From contig WPIO01000066.1 of the NCBI GenBank assembly GCA_009760855.2, positions 1 to 64,000 on the forward strand: DNA of 64,000 bases, written 5' to 3'. Positions 26,190 to 36,737 of the stretch are shown here, one piece after another. The DNA is from Cristatella mucedo. Taxonomy: Eukaryota > Bryozoa > Phylactolaemata > Cristatellidae. The notes under the pieces are model-generated. The model saw only the letters and a program-made list of their open reading frames with translations, did not search any database and was not told the DNA's origin. How positions within the stretch are numbered: the first letter of the stretch is position 1; every line of letters begins with the position of its first letter. Both the position numbers and the translations under genes were made by a program.

Positions 26190-26830
26190 TTATGGATTAT
26201 TGATGCATCGCTTCGTTACAAGGTAAGTAAATGCCTTCATTAGTTTCAGTCTGACAAAGTGACATGCAGTGCTGGCCCAGAGCTGCATGTTGCAGACCTC
26301 CAGGTCGTAGCTACTAGCTGCTGCAAGGTACACTGTCACATTCCGCCGGTCCCAACCCAGCACGGCTAGCATGGTCCTCTGACCTCCGCCCAGTGACAAG
26401 TACCGAGGCCGCTGCAGTCCGTGGCTGCTGTAGGAGAGGACCAGCTGCTGCAGCAGGTCTCCAGTCTCAGCACAGAGCGCCCTCACACAGTTCCTGCTCC
26501 TGTCTCCCCACCCTAGCACAGCCAGGTACACGATGCCGCCTGCAGCACAGACGTCCATCGCTTCCTCCTTGCTGCTCAGCTCGTGTCTCCATTGTCTGTC
26601 ACCTCGGTGGCTGCAGTTGTCCACAACGTGCAGCTCTCTGCCATCGTCCAGCTCCACCTCGCTGCAGCTCGCAGTGACCAGAGCAGCAGCAGTGAGAGCC
26701 ACACTGAATATGTCATACTCGTACTTCTTGCTGTGCAGCAGCCTCCCCGAGCTCAGCTGCAGCAGCTGCAGCCCTCGGCCCTCGGTCACAGCCAGCAGGT
26801 TGTCGTAAGAAAAGTACCCTTTTCGGACAT
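26190..26830 (-). CDS. Possible exon of a beta-propeller-like protein
   Basis: Minus-strand open frame of about 210 codons with non-random composition. Short repeated strands typical of propeller blades are seen: NLLAVTEGRGLQLLQLSSG, AALVTASCSEVELDD, GIVYLAVLGWGDRSRNCVR and TMLAVLGWDRRNVTVYLAA, where LAVLGW occurs twice about 60 residues apart. No start codon context or splice sites can be fixed. I do not recognise the family; a WD40- or NHL-like fold is a guess from the repeat texture. Confidence 0.35.
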
Positions 26831-27111
26831 TTATCTTTTAAATCCTCCTCATGTTCACTATCGTTTGCATTTCAAAGTCTTGAAATGGAAAATGTCCCAA
26901 AAGTTTACTTTTCCTCCAACATTAAAAATTACGTCTGTTTTGTGATTCGATCTCGTGCTCTTCGCGTGTAGAGGCAGTAACCATTGGTCCAATAAGTCAA
27001 CTGGCTGGCTGAACTATTCAAATCTGATACTTGAAATTCTTCTCATTGCAATCGAACTCCTCCGTCCTCTTACCTACCCCCTCCCCCTGTGCGCCGCAAT
27101 ACTTACCTTAC

Positions 27112-27618
27112 TTACCTTATGCATGAGCTTCCAAGTGTTGATTCATCTTGATATTCTAAAATACTTGTCATGCAATTGGCAAACAGTTTATTAAATGACG
27201 AAAGCCCCAAAACCCGAGTCGTGTCACCCTCTGGGCATCGACACGAACTCCCAAGAAAGATGCAGGATAGACGGTCGAACAAGTCACCATTTAGGCATCG
27301 ACTTGCACTAGGAGAGATTGACAAGGATAGTCGGTCGAACAAGTCACCCTCGGGGCATCGACTTGAACTAGGCAAGGATGGTAAGGATAGATGGTCGAAC
27401 AAGTCACCGTCTTGGCATCGACTTGAACTAGTATTGACGAATAACGCAATTGACTCAGTAATGATTGATCTTATTTCACTTACCGAGTCAAGCATATTCA
27501 CCAACTCTAACTTCTCCTCAGAGAAAATATCCATGTTTGGAATTTCAATAATATACTCGTTCACATCAAACGAGTCATCGCTATCATAATCGAACATAAT
27601 CTCATCACAAGACGCCAT
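27112..27618 (-). CDS. Hypothetical protein with four 20-residue repeats at left edge of the viral block
   Basis: The ATG at 27,618 opens a frame of 168 codons. The N-terminus is acidic (FDYDSDDSFDVNEYIIEI). The second half has four repeats of 20 residues ending in variants of SSRCPEGDLFDRLSL, encoded by 60-bp DNA repeats in which GGCATCGAC recurs at 27,234, 27,294, 27,354 and 27,414. It lies at the composition change, so host or viral ownership is uncertain. Its upstream region lacks the TATAGA box seen before the viral genes. No function is assigned. Confidence 0.5.
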   Translation of the reverse strand: MASCDEIMFDYDSDDSFDVNEYIIEIPNMDIFSEEKLELVNMLDSVSEIRSIITESIALFVNTSSSRCQDGDLFDHLSLPSLPSSSRCPEGDLFDRLSLSISPSASRCLNGDLFDRLSCIFLGSSCRCPEGDTTRVLGLSSFNKLFANCMTSILEYQDESTLGSSCIR

Positions 27619-27697
27619 TTTGGAAAGGAAGATAACTCCCACTCACGTGATATATCAGGAATTCCAACGCAGTCTAAATTTTTTACATGACGTAATA

Positions 27698-27719
27698 CGA
27701 TTAATAAAACGATTTTTAT
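27698..27719. other. AT-rich hairpin near left end
   Basis: TTAATAAAA and TTTTATTAA form a perfect 9-bp stem around CGAT. It lies in the roughly 200-bp noncoding stretch before the first viral gene. Role unknown. Confidence 0.5.
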
Positions 27720-27835
27720 TAATATAGGACAAAGTCAGACCTTTGAACCAAATACGCAAATACCAAGCATAATCAAATACTTTTAGATAATGATAGAATT
27801 AAAGGTTGCTTAACTAAATTAATACGTATTAGATA

Positions 27836-28132
27836 TGGTTTTCAATTTTTGGTATCTTACTATCTCTTACAATTACAGTAACCAGTACTTATATTCAAAA
27901 ACATGAGGAACTTTCTCACGTAGTAACAGTATTAGGTGCTTTATCAGCAATGATAATCTCAATAGATAGTACAATATCACAAATTGATAGAAGGAAAAGA
28001 TCTACTCTTCAAGCAAATCATAATTTAGTTTCAAAGATTATTGATGTATTAGACGATGACAAAGTAACTAAAGAAGAATTCGATAAAATAATTGTTGAAC
28101 CATTAGAAAATATAAGTGATACTAAGGCTTAA
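27836..28132 (+). pseudogene. Small membrane protein, frameshifted near its start
   Basis: An ATG at 27,836 follows TATTAGAT but reads out of frame. The long frame begins just after it and runs to TAA at 28,130, about 98 codons, and one base change in the nearby T run would account for the break. The long frame shows a hydrophobic segment (IFGILLSLTITVTS), a second hydrophobic stretch (VVTVLGALSAMIIS) and a charged helical tail (DVLDDDKVTKEEFDKI). Shorter initiation at ATG 27,950 is possible. It overlaps the 3' end of the convergent integrase by 11 bp. Function unknown. Confidence 0.55.
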
Positions 28133-28991
28133 CAACTTGTAATTCCTCTCTAACAAAACTTCTTTTAACATCATTTACCCAATATCTAAAAGCTTGTTCT
28201 TGCGATACCATTATTCTAACAATAGTATGTTTTGTTAAACTCCATATCGCATCTGTAGCTCTTCTTCTTTTTTCATCTTCTCCTTCACCTGGTTCTAATA
28301 AATATCTAACAGTTGTTCCGAGTTCTAATAACGGTTCTTGTTCTCCTACTTTTCTATGATATTTTGGTTTCTTTAGTTTTACTTTTTCTTTTTGTATCGC
28401 TTTAACAGGTTTTTAACCGATTGCTTTTGTAACACTATTATTTAGATAATCAATAATCTTTGGTATATTATCAATCCACTCTCTATTTCTAGTATATTCT
28501 CCTATATTTACTATTTCTTTTTCATATTGAGCAATGAATGCTCTCTCAGCAACTGTTCTATTCATTCTTTCAACTAATGCAACACTCTTTTTACTAGTAC
28601 CTTCAATAATTTGTGTTTCATGTTTTTTCATTTCTTTAGCAAACTCACCTTTAAACTCTGATCCTGGACCAACTGTCAATTTCTTTGGCCATTTCAAAGG
28701 ACCTCTATTGTAACTATCTATTATTGCTTTTGTTACTTCTTTAGAAGACTTTGTTTTAAGAGGCCTCGAATCAATATATCTACTAGCAACATCAATAACA
28801 CTCAAAGCATATTTATACCCTGAATCATTAGGCACGTATAAAATGTCTGCTTGATGATTTTCATTAGGCTCAACAATATTAAAGAAACCCCGTGGAATTT
28901 TCTCAGGTCGTTGTTTGAATACTTGACTTATATCTGAGTCAGGATTGAATTTACCTTCTTTTTTTCTTTCATTTAGAGTTAAAAACGACAT
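28122..28991 (-). pseudogene. Retrovirus-type (Polinton) integrase, premature TAA
   Basis: DDE integrase that would insert element DNA into host DNA. Visible: LYVPNDSGYKYALSVIDVAS (first catalytic Asp), a VGPGSEFKGEFAKEMKKH block where family members normally have the second catalytic Asp before PGSEF and this copy has Gly, and VALVERMNRTVAERAF (catalytic Glu). A TAA at 28,413 ends the core. The same frame then continues with a basic region and a C-terminal SH3/chromo-like part (TTVRYLLEPGEG, ATDAIWSLTKHTIVR) to a TAG at 28,122. The first in-frame ATG is preceded by TCTATAGA and lies 10 bp from the ATG of the divergent gene. Both the stop and the missing Asp mark it as inactive. Confidence 0.9.
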
Positions 28992-29001
28992 TCTATAGAG
29001 A
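28992..29001. promoter_or_regulatory. 10-bp divergent start-to-start spacer TCTATAGAGA
   Basis: The minus-strand ATG (28,991) and the plus-strand ATG (29,002) are separated only by TCTATAGAGA. Each gene therefore reads a TATAGA immediately before its start codon. Confidence 0.6.
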
Positions 29002-29460
29002 ATGGAAATATTTTGTGAAACATGTTTAAATAAATTTAATGAAACTGATTATCTAGAAGGAAAACATCCTTACTGTCATCAAGAAAAAAAGAGACCAAAA
29101 AGAAAATATGAAATACGTTGTGACATCTGTGATAAAGATATGAATGAAACAGAATTTGATTCCAGTCTTATGCGCAATAATGCAATTATAATTTGTTCTT
29201 ATTGTAACATAAATACTAACTCATTTAAGAAAGAGAGACCAACTAAATTTTATCTATTAGTTAAGAAACACTTAAAAAAACAATGTTGCTCTACTCTATC
29301 ACATCATTGTTTACAACATGAAGCTATTTGTTCAATATCAAAACTATTCCCTATTCTTAAAGGTAAACGTAAAGCAACAATGTTAAAAGAGTTAATAATT
29401 TTAATATATCATTTATACTTTTCAGGAGGATACATAACTGACCAAGATGTTTACTCTTAG
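29002..29460 (+). CDS. Cysteine-rich zinc-binding protein, unknown function
   Basis: Intact 152-codon frame. Paired cysteines occur as CETC, YCHQ, CDICDKDM and CSYC in the first 75 residues, as expected for two treble-clef or zinc-ribbon units. The C-terminal half is basic then hydrophobic (MLKELIILIYHLYFSGG). It could be a viral transcription or DNA-binding factor, but I recognise no family. Its 3' end overlaps the convergent fibre gene. Confidence 0.65.
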   Translation: MEIFCETCLNKFNETDYLEGKHPYCHQEKKRPKRKYEIRCDICDKDMNETEFDSSLMRNNAIIICSYCNINTNSFKKERPTKFYLLVKKHLKKQCCSTLSHHCLQHEAICSISKLFPILKGKRKATMLKELIILIYHLYFSGGYITDQDVYS

Positions 29461-30281
29461 TTTTCCAGTATTATCAATGAAGTAATAGTCTGTCGGTAAT
29501 CTTGTAAAATAAGCATAATACTTTAAATCCACACCAGTTGGAGAAGTATTTATTGCTCTTACATCTCCAGATACAGCAGTTGTATCAGTGTTAGGTTTTA
29601 AAAACATGCAATTAGATGCTCCAACAACCATAACATTTAATATCATCATAGGTGGAGCAGTTTATTTGTCCATGAATAAGGTGCCGATAGATTTAGTATT
29701 GAGTTCTTTGCATTGATATCCATTGATAGAGCTAGTACTTCTGTTATTTTTTTAACTGTATTATCTACAAACGATTTAGTTGCAACATCAGAAGGATTAA
29801 CAGGATCTGCAACATTATTTATTGAATATCCTCCCATATCAATATTTGTAGTTGAAGGAGATGCTTTCAATAATACATCTCTTTTCATTCCACCATATGT
29901 AACACAGTAATCATCACCTAATACTACTGGCTTTCCATTACCGGAGTTCCAATAAGTAGATGTTAAAGCATAAATATTCATATTTAAATCTCCACTCATT
30001 GTATCACCAGTTCTTTTAACATAATTACTTATTTGACTAACATTAACAGCATCTGTAGGATTAATACCTGGTGCTAAGTTATTAATTGTCTTTCCTCCAA
30101 GATTCAAACTCGCTCCTGTATTAACAATGAAATTAGTATCAGCATAAGATTCTGTAACTGCATCTGAATCATTATTTGGATCAGACAAATTTATAATTTT
30201 ATTTCCATTTGCATCGGGATCAGAAAGTATACTACCATTAATTTTTAATGCAAAATCATCACTATGAAATTTGGATCCCAT
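29422..30281 (-). pseudogene. Tail-fibre-like repeat protein 4, frameshifted
   Basis: Starts at 30,281 right after AATATAG. About 200 residues carry repeats of the type 'GG/NGN-x-I-x-NL-x-P-x-(N/S)-x-DAV-x-x-x-Y': GNKIINLSDPNNDSDAVTES, GKTINNLAPGINPTDAVNVS and YSINNVADPVNPSDVATKSF. A frame change near 29,668 leads to a distinct C-terminal domain (VMVVGASNCMFLKPNTD ... TRLPTDYYFID) ending at 29,422, as expected of a head domain on a repeat shaft. Such repeats are well known in phage tail fibres. Here they probably make a virion surface fibre. Confidence 0.7.
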
Positions 30282-30430
30282 CTATATTATTATTAATCAA
30301 TATTTTACTTCTATCTCATATTTGTTTTACAATTGGGATAATCCTTATAATTCTTCCATAATCTTCTTTCTCGACTACTTGTATTTCTACTTTTTTTTAA
30401 GTAATATTTAATGTCATATCCAAAACTCTT

Positions 30431-31056
30431 TTAATTGTTAAATCTACCAAAATCACTTATTATATCAAATTCAAAATCATAATATTTCTCATCTTTAAGT
30501 AAATACATAAACAAAGGTTCTCTAATTGGCATATCAAAATCATAAATTGTTGGAATCCTAACATTCCCAGCTGCAACAGAATCTTTAGGTGCTTCATCAC
30601 AATTCAATCCAGGTACACAGATTTCAAACTCACAATAAAACATCTACTTAATTTTAGTACATAAAGTCTAAGAAAACATTGAGCTAAGTATTGTTTTGGA
30701 ATAAAATCTTCTACTATAATTCTAGACCATCAGCACTTTATCTCAATTAACGTATCTTCATCTATTATTCCATCCAGTGAGTAGCCAAGGACCTCATCAC
30801 TAGTAAAGCAGTCATTTACATTCTCAATAGTTCTATCTAATTTCATTTCTAAATATTTAGCAGCTATTTTTTCAAAATATTTACCAAATAACATTTTTTG
30901 GAATCTCATTGGTTGAAAATTAGCAATATATTTTTTTAGTTTTCTATTAGCAATTAATTCAATATCACAATCAGTTTGACTACCAGAAACCATATCATTC
31001 CCAAGAACTGATCTTTTCCACTCATCAGACCCTTGAATACAATTCGTTTTTTGCAT
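30431..31056 (-). pseudogene. YqaJ-like viral nuclease, stop and frameshift
   Basis: Lambda-exonuclease/YqaJ superfamily nuclease, used in DNA recombination or end processing. Seen: QGSDEWKRSVLGN near the N-terminus, FGKYFEKIAAKYLE, and the D-(E/x)-x-K site in GYSLDGIIDEDTLIEIKC. A TGA follows at 30,730. The same frame goes on with IIVEDFIPKQYLAQ, then a one-base shift near 30,645 leads to MFYCEFEICVPGL and the C-terminus to 30,431. Total about 208 codons, a usual size for the family. About 130 bp downstream hold only decayed frames. Confidence 0.75.
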
Positions 31057-31079
31057 TATATTTTATTATCATAATTTTA

Positions 31080-32603
31080 CTAGAAATCTTTTCCATCATA
31101 AACCATATTCCCCTTGCTACAAGTGAAATTAGCACCACTTCCATTAGAAGTCAGTTCAGCACTATTCTCACAGATAGTCAAATAGTGGATTATCAATGTG
31201 GTTCCAGCAGGCACAGCACTATTGAATTCAATAGCTACATCTAGCCGAGAAGTCACTCCAAGAGGCTCATCATTGTATTGCAAGTCAACAACATGAATAG
31301 GATAAAGTGACATCCATTCTGAGAAAGAAACACCACCAGGACTAACAATCTCATTAAAACCAAGATATTGTTTTCTGAAAGTCGTGAAATCCATATGTGC
31401 AGGTGCATGTTTACCAAGTTTTGGCAAACTAGATATTGGAACTGCAGGATATTGTTTACATCCATTAGCAAGAACTGAAACACTTTTAAGATCACAATGA
31501 TTGTAAGTACAGGGGTTACCAGTGTAACTATCGTAGTTATCAGCATTTTGAGCAGCCACTATCAACCACCTAACCTTATCAACTGTATTTTGAACTGATA
31601 AAGTTTTAACAAATCAAAGATTTTGGTTGAAGGTATTTACAGTAATGTTTTCATAACGTCTAACTCTGTAATTTAGTCTAATTTTCTTTGATCTCTCACT
31701 TGAAATATCTGCAAGTGCTCTTTGAATACTTTCTTTTGGTGTTACACATGGTACAACAAGTCTCATTTTTGGCATTGCAGTTCTGAAAGCAGTATAAACA
31801 CCTTGTTCATTACCAATACCAACAGAACCAGTTCCACTCGTAGCCATTGCATAATTTTGGTCATTTGCAGTTCCACTTGTTCCAGTCAAAATAATATCTC
31901 TATCAAATCCACCAACACGAGTCATTTCAAGTGTAAATGGAATATTATAAAGAATTGTATTCATATCAGCACAAAAACCAGAGATTCTTGCTAGAGGCAA
32001 AGCAATACTGAAATTTCCAACCTCATCAATAGTGTTATTTATAATTCCTCTTCTAACTACATATCCAGTATTTGAAGCACTATCTCCAGCATCATTAAGA
32101 CTAACATAAGAAGTAAGACCTCCAGCTAAATCGTCAATTCCACTTGCTTCATCTTTTATCCATCGACTAGCAGGACCTTCAGTTCTGTTATAACTTTCTG
32201 GATAACATAGAAAACCCATTAGTGTTGAAACACTCCCAACTCCTTCCTTTAGCGGAAGGCTTTCAATCTCTTCAGTACCAAGTCTAACTCTCATGCTACT
32301 AAACATCCACGCACCAGCATCATTAACAAGACTGAATGCAAGATTTCTATGAGGAGTACTATAAGCTCCGCCAGCTGCAGTCTGGACTTGTATTTGTCCT
32401 TCAAGTAAAAGATAACTATCAGATAAGACATAACATGTTTGTTGTTCACCAGGAACAATGAAACTAACTAATTTACTAGTAACATTATCAGTCTCATTTC
32501 TATTAACTTGATACAACTCTCTAAATTGATAGTCTTTAATTTTATAATCAGGAAACTCGGGATCTCCAAGTTCGAGTAGACTATCGATAGGTGCACTTGC
32601 CAT
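31080..32603 (-). pseudogene. Major capsid protein (double jelly-roll type), one in-frame TGA
   Basis: Main shell protein of Polinton/adintovirus-type particles. One frame of 508 codons is broken by a TGA at 31,614 between residues 329 and 331. Family-like blocks: NIPFTLEMTRVGGFDRDIIL, MPKMRLVVPCVTP, then after the stop DKVRWLIVAAQNADNYD, CTYNHCDLKSVSVLANG, YPAVPISS and the C-terminal PAGTTLIIHYLTI. Order and length agree with Polinton capsid genes. It sits between the coiled-coil gene and the nuclease gene, all on the minus strand, and starts after TATATAAAGAAGAAA. The sharp single stop in an otherwise well-kept frame suggests recent decay. Confidence 0.85.
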
Positions 32604-32623
32604 TTTCTTCTTTATATAAAAAA

Positions 32624-33227
32624 CTAAAATTTTATTTTTTTAATATATAATCTAGCACCTAATCTTTTCTTTATGTTTCCACCATAAGTATCAATCCTAG
32701 GACTAACATAGGGAACAACAGCTTTAGCATTAATTACTTTTGCTATTTCTTTATGTGTTTTAGGATCATTCTCTTTAAGTCTCTGAATAGTCTTTACTTC
32801 TGGTTCATCTTCTTCTATCTTTGCCCTTCTACTTTTTGTAGATTTTTTCTTAGTAACCTTTTCAAGCATAACTTCTTTTAGTTTAAGATCAATCTCTTTC
32901 ATCTTTCTGTCGTATTCTTCGTCTTTTCTTTTCTTTTCAAGCTCATATTCAAGTTCTTTCTTTCTCTTTTTTTCTCTAAGTTCATCTCTCTACGTTTAAC
33001 AGCATAATCTTGATCTATCTTTTCTTTTTAGTTTGAAGTTCAGTAAGCTTTCTTGCTTGATGCATTTCAATACCTTTATTTGCAATCGATAATCCTGCAT
33101 CAACAGCTTTACTTGTAGTACCTAAAACTTGGTTAAAGATATTAAGAGCATTATCAAACTTTGCTCCAGATCCACGATATTTACCTCCATGTACTCTTTG
33201 ATGACCAACTCTTGCATAGCTACCCAT
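32624..33227 (-). pseudogene. Basic coiled-coil protein, two frameshifts
   Basis: Begins MGSYARVGHQRVHGGKYRGS at 33,227, directly after TAATATAGAGC, which contains the stop codon of the upstream penton-like gene. It continues as a helical, charged protein (ALNIFNQVLGTTSKAVDAG) to a TAG at 33,015. A lysine/glutamate-rich coiled coil (ELEYELEKKRKDEEYDRKM) and a basic tail follow in another frame to 32,624. At least two indels, near 33,018 and 32,990, separate the parts. The position between penton and capsid genes suggests a virion core or scaffold role, which is inferred only. Confidence 0.6.
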
Positions 33228-33236
33228 TGCTCTATA

Positions 33237-34139
33237 TTACTTTGAAACTTCTATTGTTGCAACGAAATCACTAATAATACTTACAGGATTTCCATTTTGA
33301 TCTGTTAAACTTATCTTAAAACTACTTATTCCATCTATATGTTCTCTTGTTGACAAATATAATACATTGGGAATATGTAGATCAACCTTTTCACCTGGAC
33401 TAATATCATCAATATCTATAATATATAAAGAATTACATTGCTCTAAGAATCCTTTTTTTCTTTCTACATAATTCTTAAAAGAATCAACTAAATCACAATC
33501 AACAATTATCCATCGTATTTCTTTATTGTCTGGTAATAACATTTTATTCCATGCTTTAAAGATTCCTGCAAAGTACATTGCTTTTTCTATTGCTTCATAT
33601 GGTGTTCCACCTACAAGAGCAGAATCAAATGTTCCTTGTTGATTTGAATTAAAACCAAGAGTATCACCAAATGAATTTACAGCAACATTAGAATTACTTC
33701 TACGTAGAACAACGAAATTACTAACTATTTGCATTAATATTCTATCATCTGTATCAACACTAAATTTTATATCTGTACTATTTCTTTTAGTTGTATCATA
33801 AAAAGCACTAACCGTTGATGTCGTTGTTGAACAATTTGGAGCAACGATAGTTTTTGGTTGAGGTTTTAATAGTCGTCTATTTAGAGCTGTTGTTATTTTA
33901 TTTGAATCATAATAACCAGGAGCAATTGTTATATAAGCAGGTGATGCATCTGTCATTGACCACTTAAACCAAAGTTTATCATTTATATCTTCAAGTATAT
34001 TTCATACTACTCTATTGGTATAAGTTAATTCTACTCGACGTAATCCAATTTTATTATAACCTGAATCAGATCCTAGCATAAGCAGTGGATATAATGTTTT
34101 TGATTCTGAACTACTAGTTCCAGTTAATCTTATTGACAT
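33237..34139 (-). pseudogene. Penton-like minor capsid protein 1, in-frame TGA
   Basis: One frame of 301 codons from the ATG at 34,139 (after TATAGAAAA) with a TGA at 34,002. The block ASPAYITIAPGYYDSNKITT resembles the 'I-x-I-P-x-G-x-Y' strand of single jelly-roll penton-like proteins in Polinton-type viruses. The C-terminus reads SLTDQNGNPVSIISDFVATI. The neighbouring upstream gene has the same plan, so the two are probably paralogs or paired minor capsid proteins. Identity as penton is inferred from motif texture and position next to the capsid gene. Confidence 0.65.
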
Positions 34140-34148
34140 TTTTCTATA

Positions 34149-35017
34149 TTAAACTTCAAGAATTTCTATAGCAACTGTAATATTTTGGTAATTAAAATCT
34201 ATTATATTTTGGTTTTGATCAGTAATAGTAATTTTCTATATCAGAGATAGAATCATTAGCAACATTATTATATTAAATAGCTTTTGGTTCATAAATCCTT
34301 AGACTCCATGGATAGGCATCATAAGGAAAACTAGCTAATACTTGTGATTTTTTTCCATTTATAAAACTAGTTCCTCTTGCAACCATGTTAAAATTTATAA
34401 CTATAAAATCAATATTAGTTGTAAATACTTCTTTCTCAGAAATAACTTTAGTATTAGGTGTACAAACAACAGGTGTAATATCAGGATACATATTAGCAAA
34501 GTCAGCAGCAGAAAGTGAAGTATAAGCAGTAGCAGTAAATCCTAACATAGTAGAAAGAGTACATTTACTTGCAAGAACAGACCAACCAACAGGTAACATA
34601 ATCCATGAGTTTGAAGTTGCTATATCAATACCCAATTGAAACTTATCAGTTGTTGCTTCAGATTGTGTAATTTAATTATTAATTGTATCAGCAATTCCAA
34701 CATTTATATCGTCAGTTACACCACTATATATTCCAGGTCTTAAAGTTACAGTTTGTTCTGAACCACCACTAACTCTATGAATAAATGTATTATTAGTTTC
34801 AGTTATATTTATAATAGAGTTAGTTGCAGCAAATTTCTTAAAATAGATCTTAAAATGTTTACCTCTTAGAAAAATAGGGGTGATAACCCTAGTTCTTATT
34901 GGATTAGTTGTTCCAGTTATATTGAAAACGTATCCATTTTTACTTGCTTGACTAGTTTTTCTAATACTTTCAAGATTCTTTAATATATCACTAGCAATTT
35001 TTTACCAAGTCACACAT
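34149..35017 (-). pseudogene. Penton-like minor capsid protein 2, multiple breaks
   Basis: ATG at 35,017 follows TTATATAGAA. An indel in an A run just after it, TAA codons at 34,672 and 34,273, and an indel near 34,240 break a reading path of about 290 codons. Shared plan with protein 1: a mid-protein EQTVTLRPGIYSGVTDDI strand and a C-terminus ITITDQNQNIIDFNYQNITV that lines up with the LTDQNGNPV...DF end of protein 1. The stop codon TAA at 34,149 forms part of the TAATATAGA box of the next gene. Confidence 0.6.
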
Positions 35018-35042
35018 TTCTATATAACAAATAAAATAATGT

Positions 35043-36036
35043 TTATCTTTGCAACATATTTTTTGGTGCTTTTCGAGATGAAGCAAGATAATCAACGGCA
35101 GCACTGATTGAAGGTATCACACCTCAATTCCCAGCAGCAAGTTCACTTAACCATAGATCAAGTTTATCAAGTGCTTCTTTTTCACTTTTTACATATAATT
35201 GAATTATCTCTACTCCTTTGCCAGTGTAAGTAAGATAACTGTAAATAACATTTTCTGTTGGTTTTCTTGATTCCAAAGCTCTCAATTGTGAAAGTAAAAA
35301 TATAGTATCAGAATTAAATGATTCTCTACTATCTTCTCTAATATTTTCCATAGCACTTCTTACTTTATTAAAGACTGACCCTCTAGTTTTAATTTTATCA
35401 AGAAGATATTGTTTCTTTTCTTTTAGAATATCAGTTTCAGATTGCGGTTCTTGAACCGTTTGAACAATTTGTTCTTGAACAATTGGTTCTTGAACAACTT
35501 TTGCTTTTCTAATTCTTTTACTAGATCTCGTACCAGTTGAAGGATTAACATTAAGATGCTCTGCAATTCCCTTTCGAAGTGAATCAATTGCTTCCTTACC
35601 TCAGGATTAGCAGAATATGTTTTAGCTTGATTTGCAATAGTTACAGCTTTTTTAGGTTTTCCTTCAGCAATTGCAGCAAAACCTTTTTTTACTATATTAG
35701 AAATATCTGCAGGTGCTTTATACTCAACATTCTTTTAGCTTGTTCCTGTTCTTCCATTTGAGTTGCATGTGAAGGTCTAATTCTTTTTAATTTACTAACA
35801 ATGATATTGCCAGAGTTATCAGTTGATTTCTCTAGAGCACGTTCATTTAATTCATGTTCAACTCCATCTCTTGCTTGCATTTCTGCTTAAACTCTTTGTA
35901 TCTCTTGAGCTTTTTCAAGTATTTCTGCAACACGTAAATTTTCTAAATTAACAAGTTTATTCTCTAAATCTATTGCTTCTTGAACACTTCCTCTGTAAGG
36001 TCTGTTCTTACTCGCATACATTTTACCATTAATCAT
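35043..36036 (-). pseudogene. Coiled-coil structural protein, several breaks
   Basis: Its ATG (36,036) overlaps the ATPase stop as ATGA. A helical N-terminus (LENKLVNLENLRVAEILEKA) meets a TAA at 35,887, then EHELNERALEKSTDNSGN. An indel near 35,715 leads to AIAEGKPKKAVTIANQAKTY. A Val-Gln-Glu-Pro repeat (VVQEPIVQEQIVQTVQEP) and a C-terminal region (LRALESRKPTENVIYSYL) follow, with a TGA at 35,124 and the final stop at 35,043. About 330 codons in total. Translational coupling to the ATPase suggests a packaging or core role, which is inferred. Confidence 0.55.
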
Positions 36037-36725
36037 TTTCTCCTATATTCAATTACAATAGTTATTAATTGTTTACCTATATAATCAACTGACCAAAATA
36101 TTCCTTCATCTTCAATTTTAGGTAGATCTATAACACAATAACTATATCTATTCCTTGTACAAGAGTTTACCCATTCTCTAAATTGTTTCGTGTCAATATC
36201 ACCAGCATATGAATCACGAATATATTCTATTTCAGTATTATTTTGTTTAAAGATTATTATCATATTTATATTGTTTCTTCTTTCTCTTCTAGGAATATTA
36301 GTATATCCTTGATCAAGATAACATATATTAAATCCTTTGTGTCTTCCTCTAGTAAAATAATCTAATATCTTAGATTGATCTTCTGTCATCAAATCATCTA
36401 ATACAACAACATTCTTACAATTCTTATATGAATCAACTTCTGGCATTGATTCAATTCAATTAACCCAAACAAACGCAGGCTTTTCTTTAGTCATTGACAT
36501 AAGACCACGATATAACTTTTGATCTAAGCTTGAAGCAATAATTGTACAAGTATCATAATTAAGTTGTCCATAAAATATCCAATTCCTTACTATCTGTGAT
36601 TTACCTATTCCACTTGGTCCAAGAACTAATGATCTAATTGGTACTTTAGGTAACGGTTCTTTATGTCCTGTATCTATATCCTGTCCAAAATTGAATGGTT
36701 TAATTTGCAAAGATATTTTTTGTAT
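36033..36725 (-). pseudogene. Packaging ATPase (A32/FtsK-HerA type), premature TGA
   Basis: DNA-packaging motor of PRD1/adeno-like viruses. Walker A VLGPSGIGKSQIVRNW, strand CTIIASS, then KPAFVWVN before a TGA at 36,456. Downstream in the same frame are Walker B NVVVLDDLMTED, a FTRGRHKGFNICYLDQGYTN block and the C-terminus to 36,033. The likely start is at 36,725, where an ATA occupies the position just after TATTATAGT. An upstream ATG (36,785) would run into the divergent zinc-ribbon gene and is less likely. About 230 codons, a normal size. Confidence 0.88.
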
Positions 36726-36737
36726 ACTATAATAGAT
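36726..36737. promoter_or_regulatory. 12-bp divergent spacer between ATPase and zinc-ribbon genes
   Basis: TATA-rich segment (ACTATAATAGAT) between the presumed ATPase start and the ATG at 36,738. Both sides carry ATAG within ten bases of the start. Confidence 0.45.

Noticed and set aside
34149-34272. Fragment of a third penton-like gene
   Set aside because: It is in frame with, and directly downstream of, a premature stop in penton-like gene 2 and supplies that gene's missing C-terminus.
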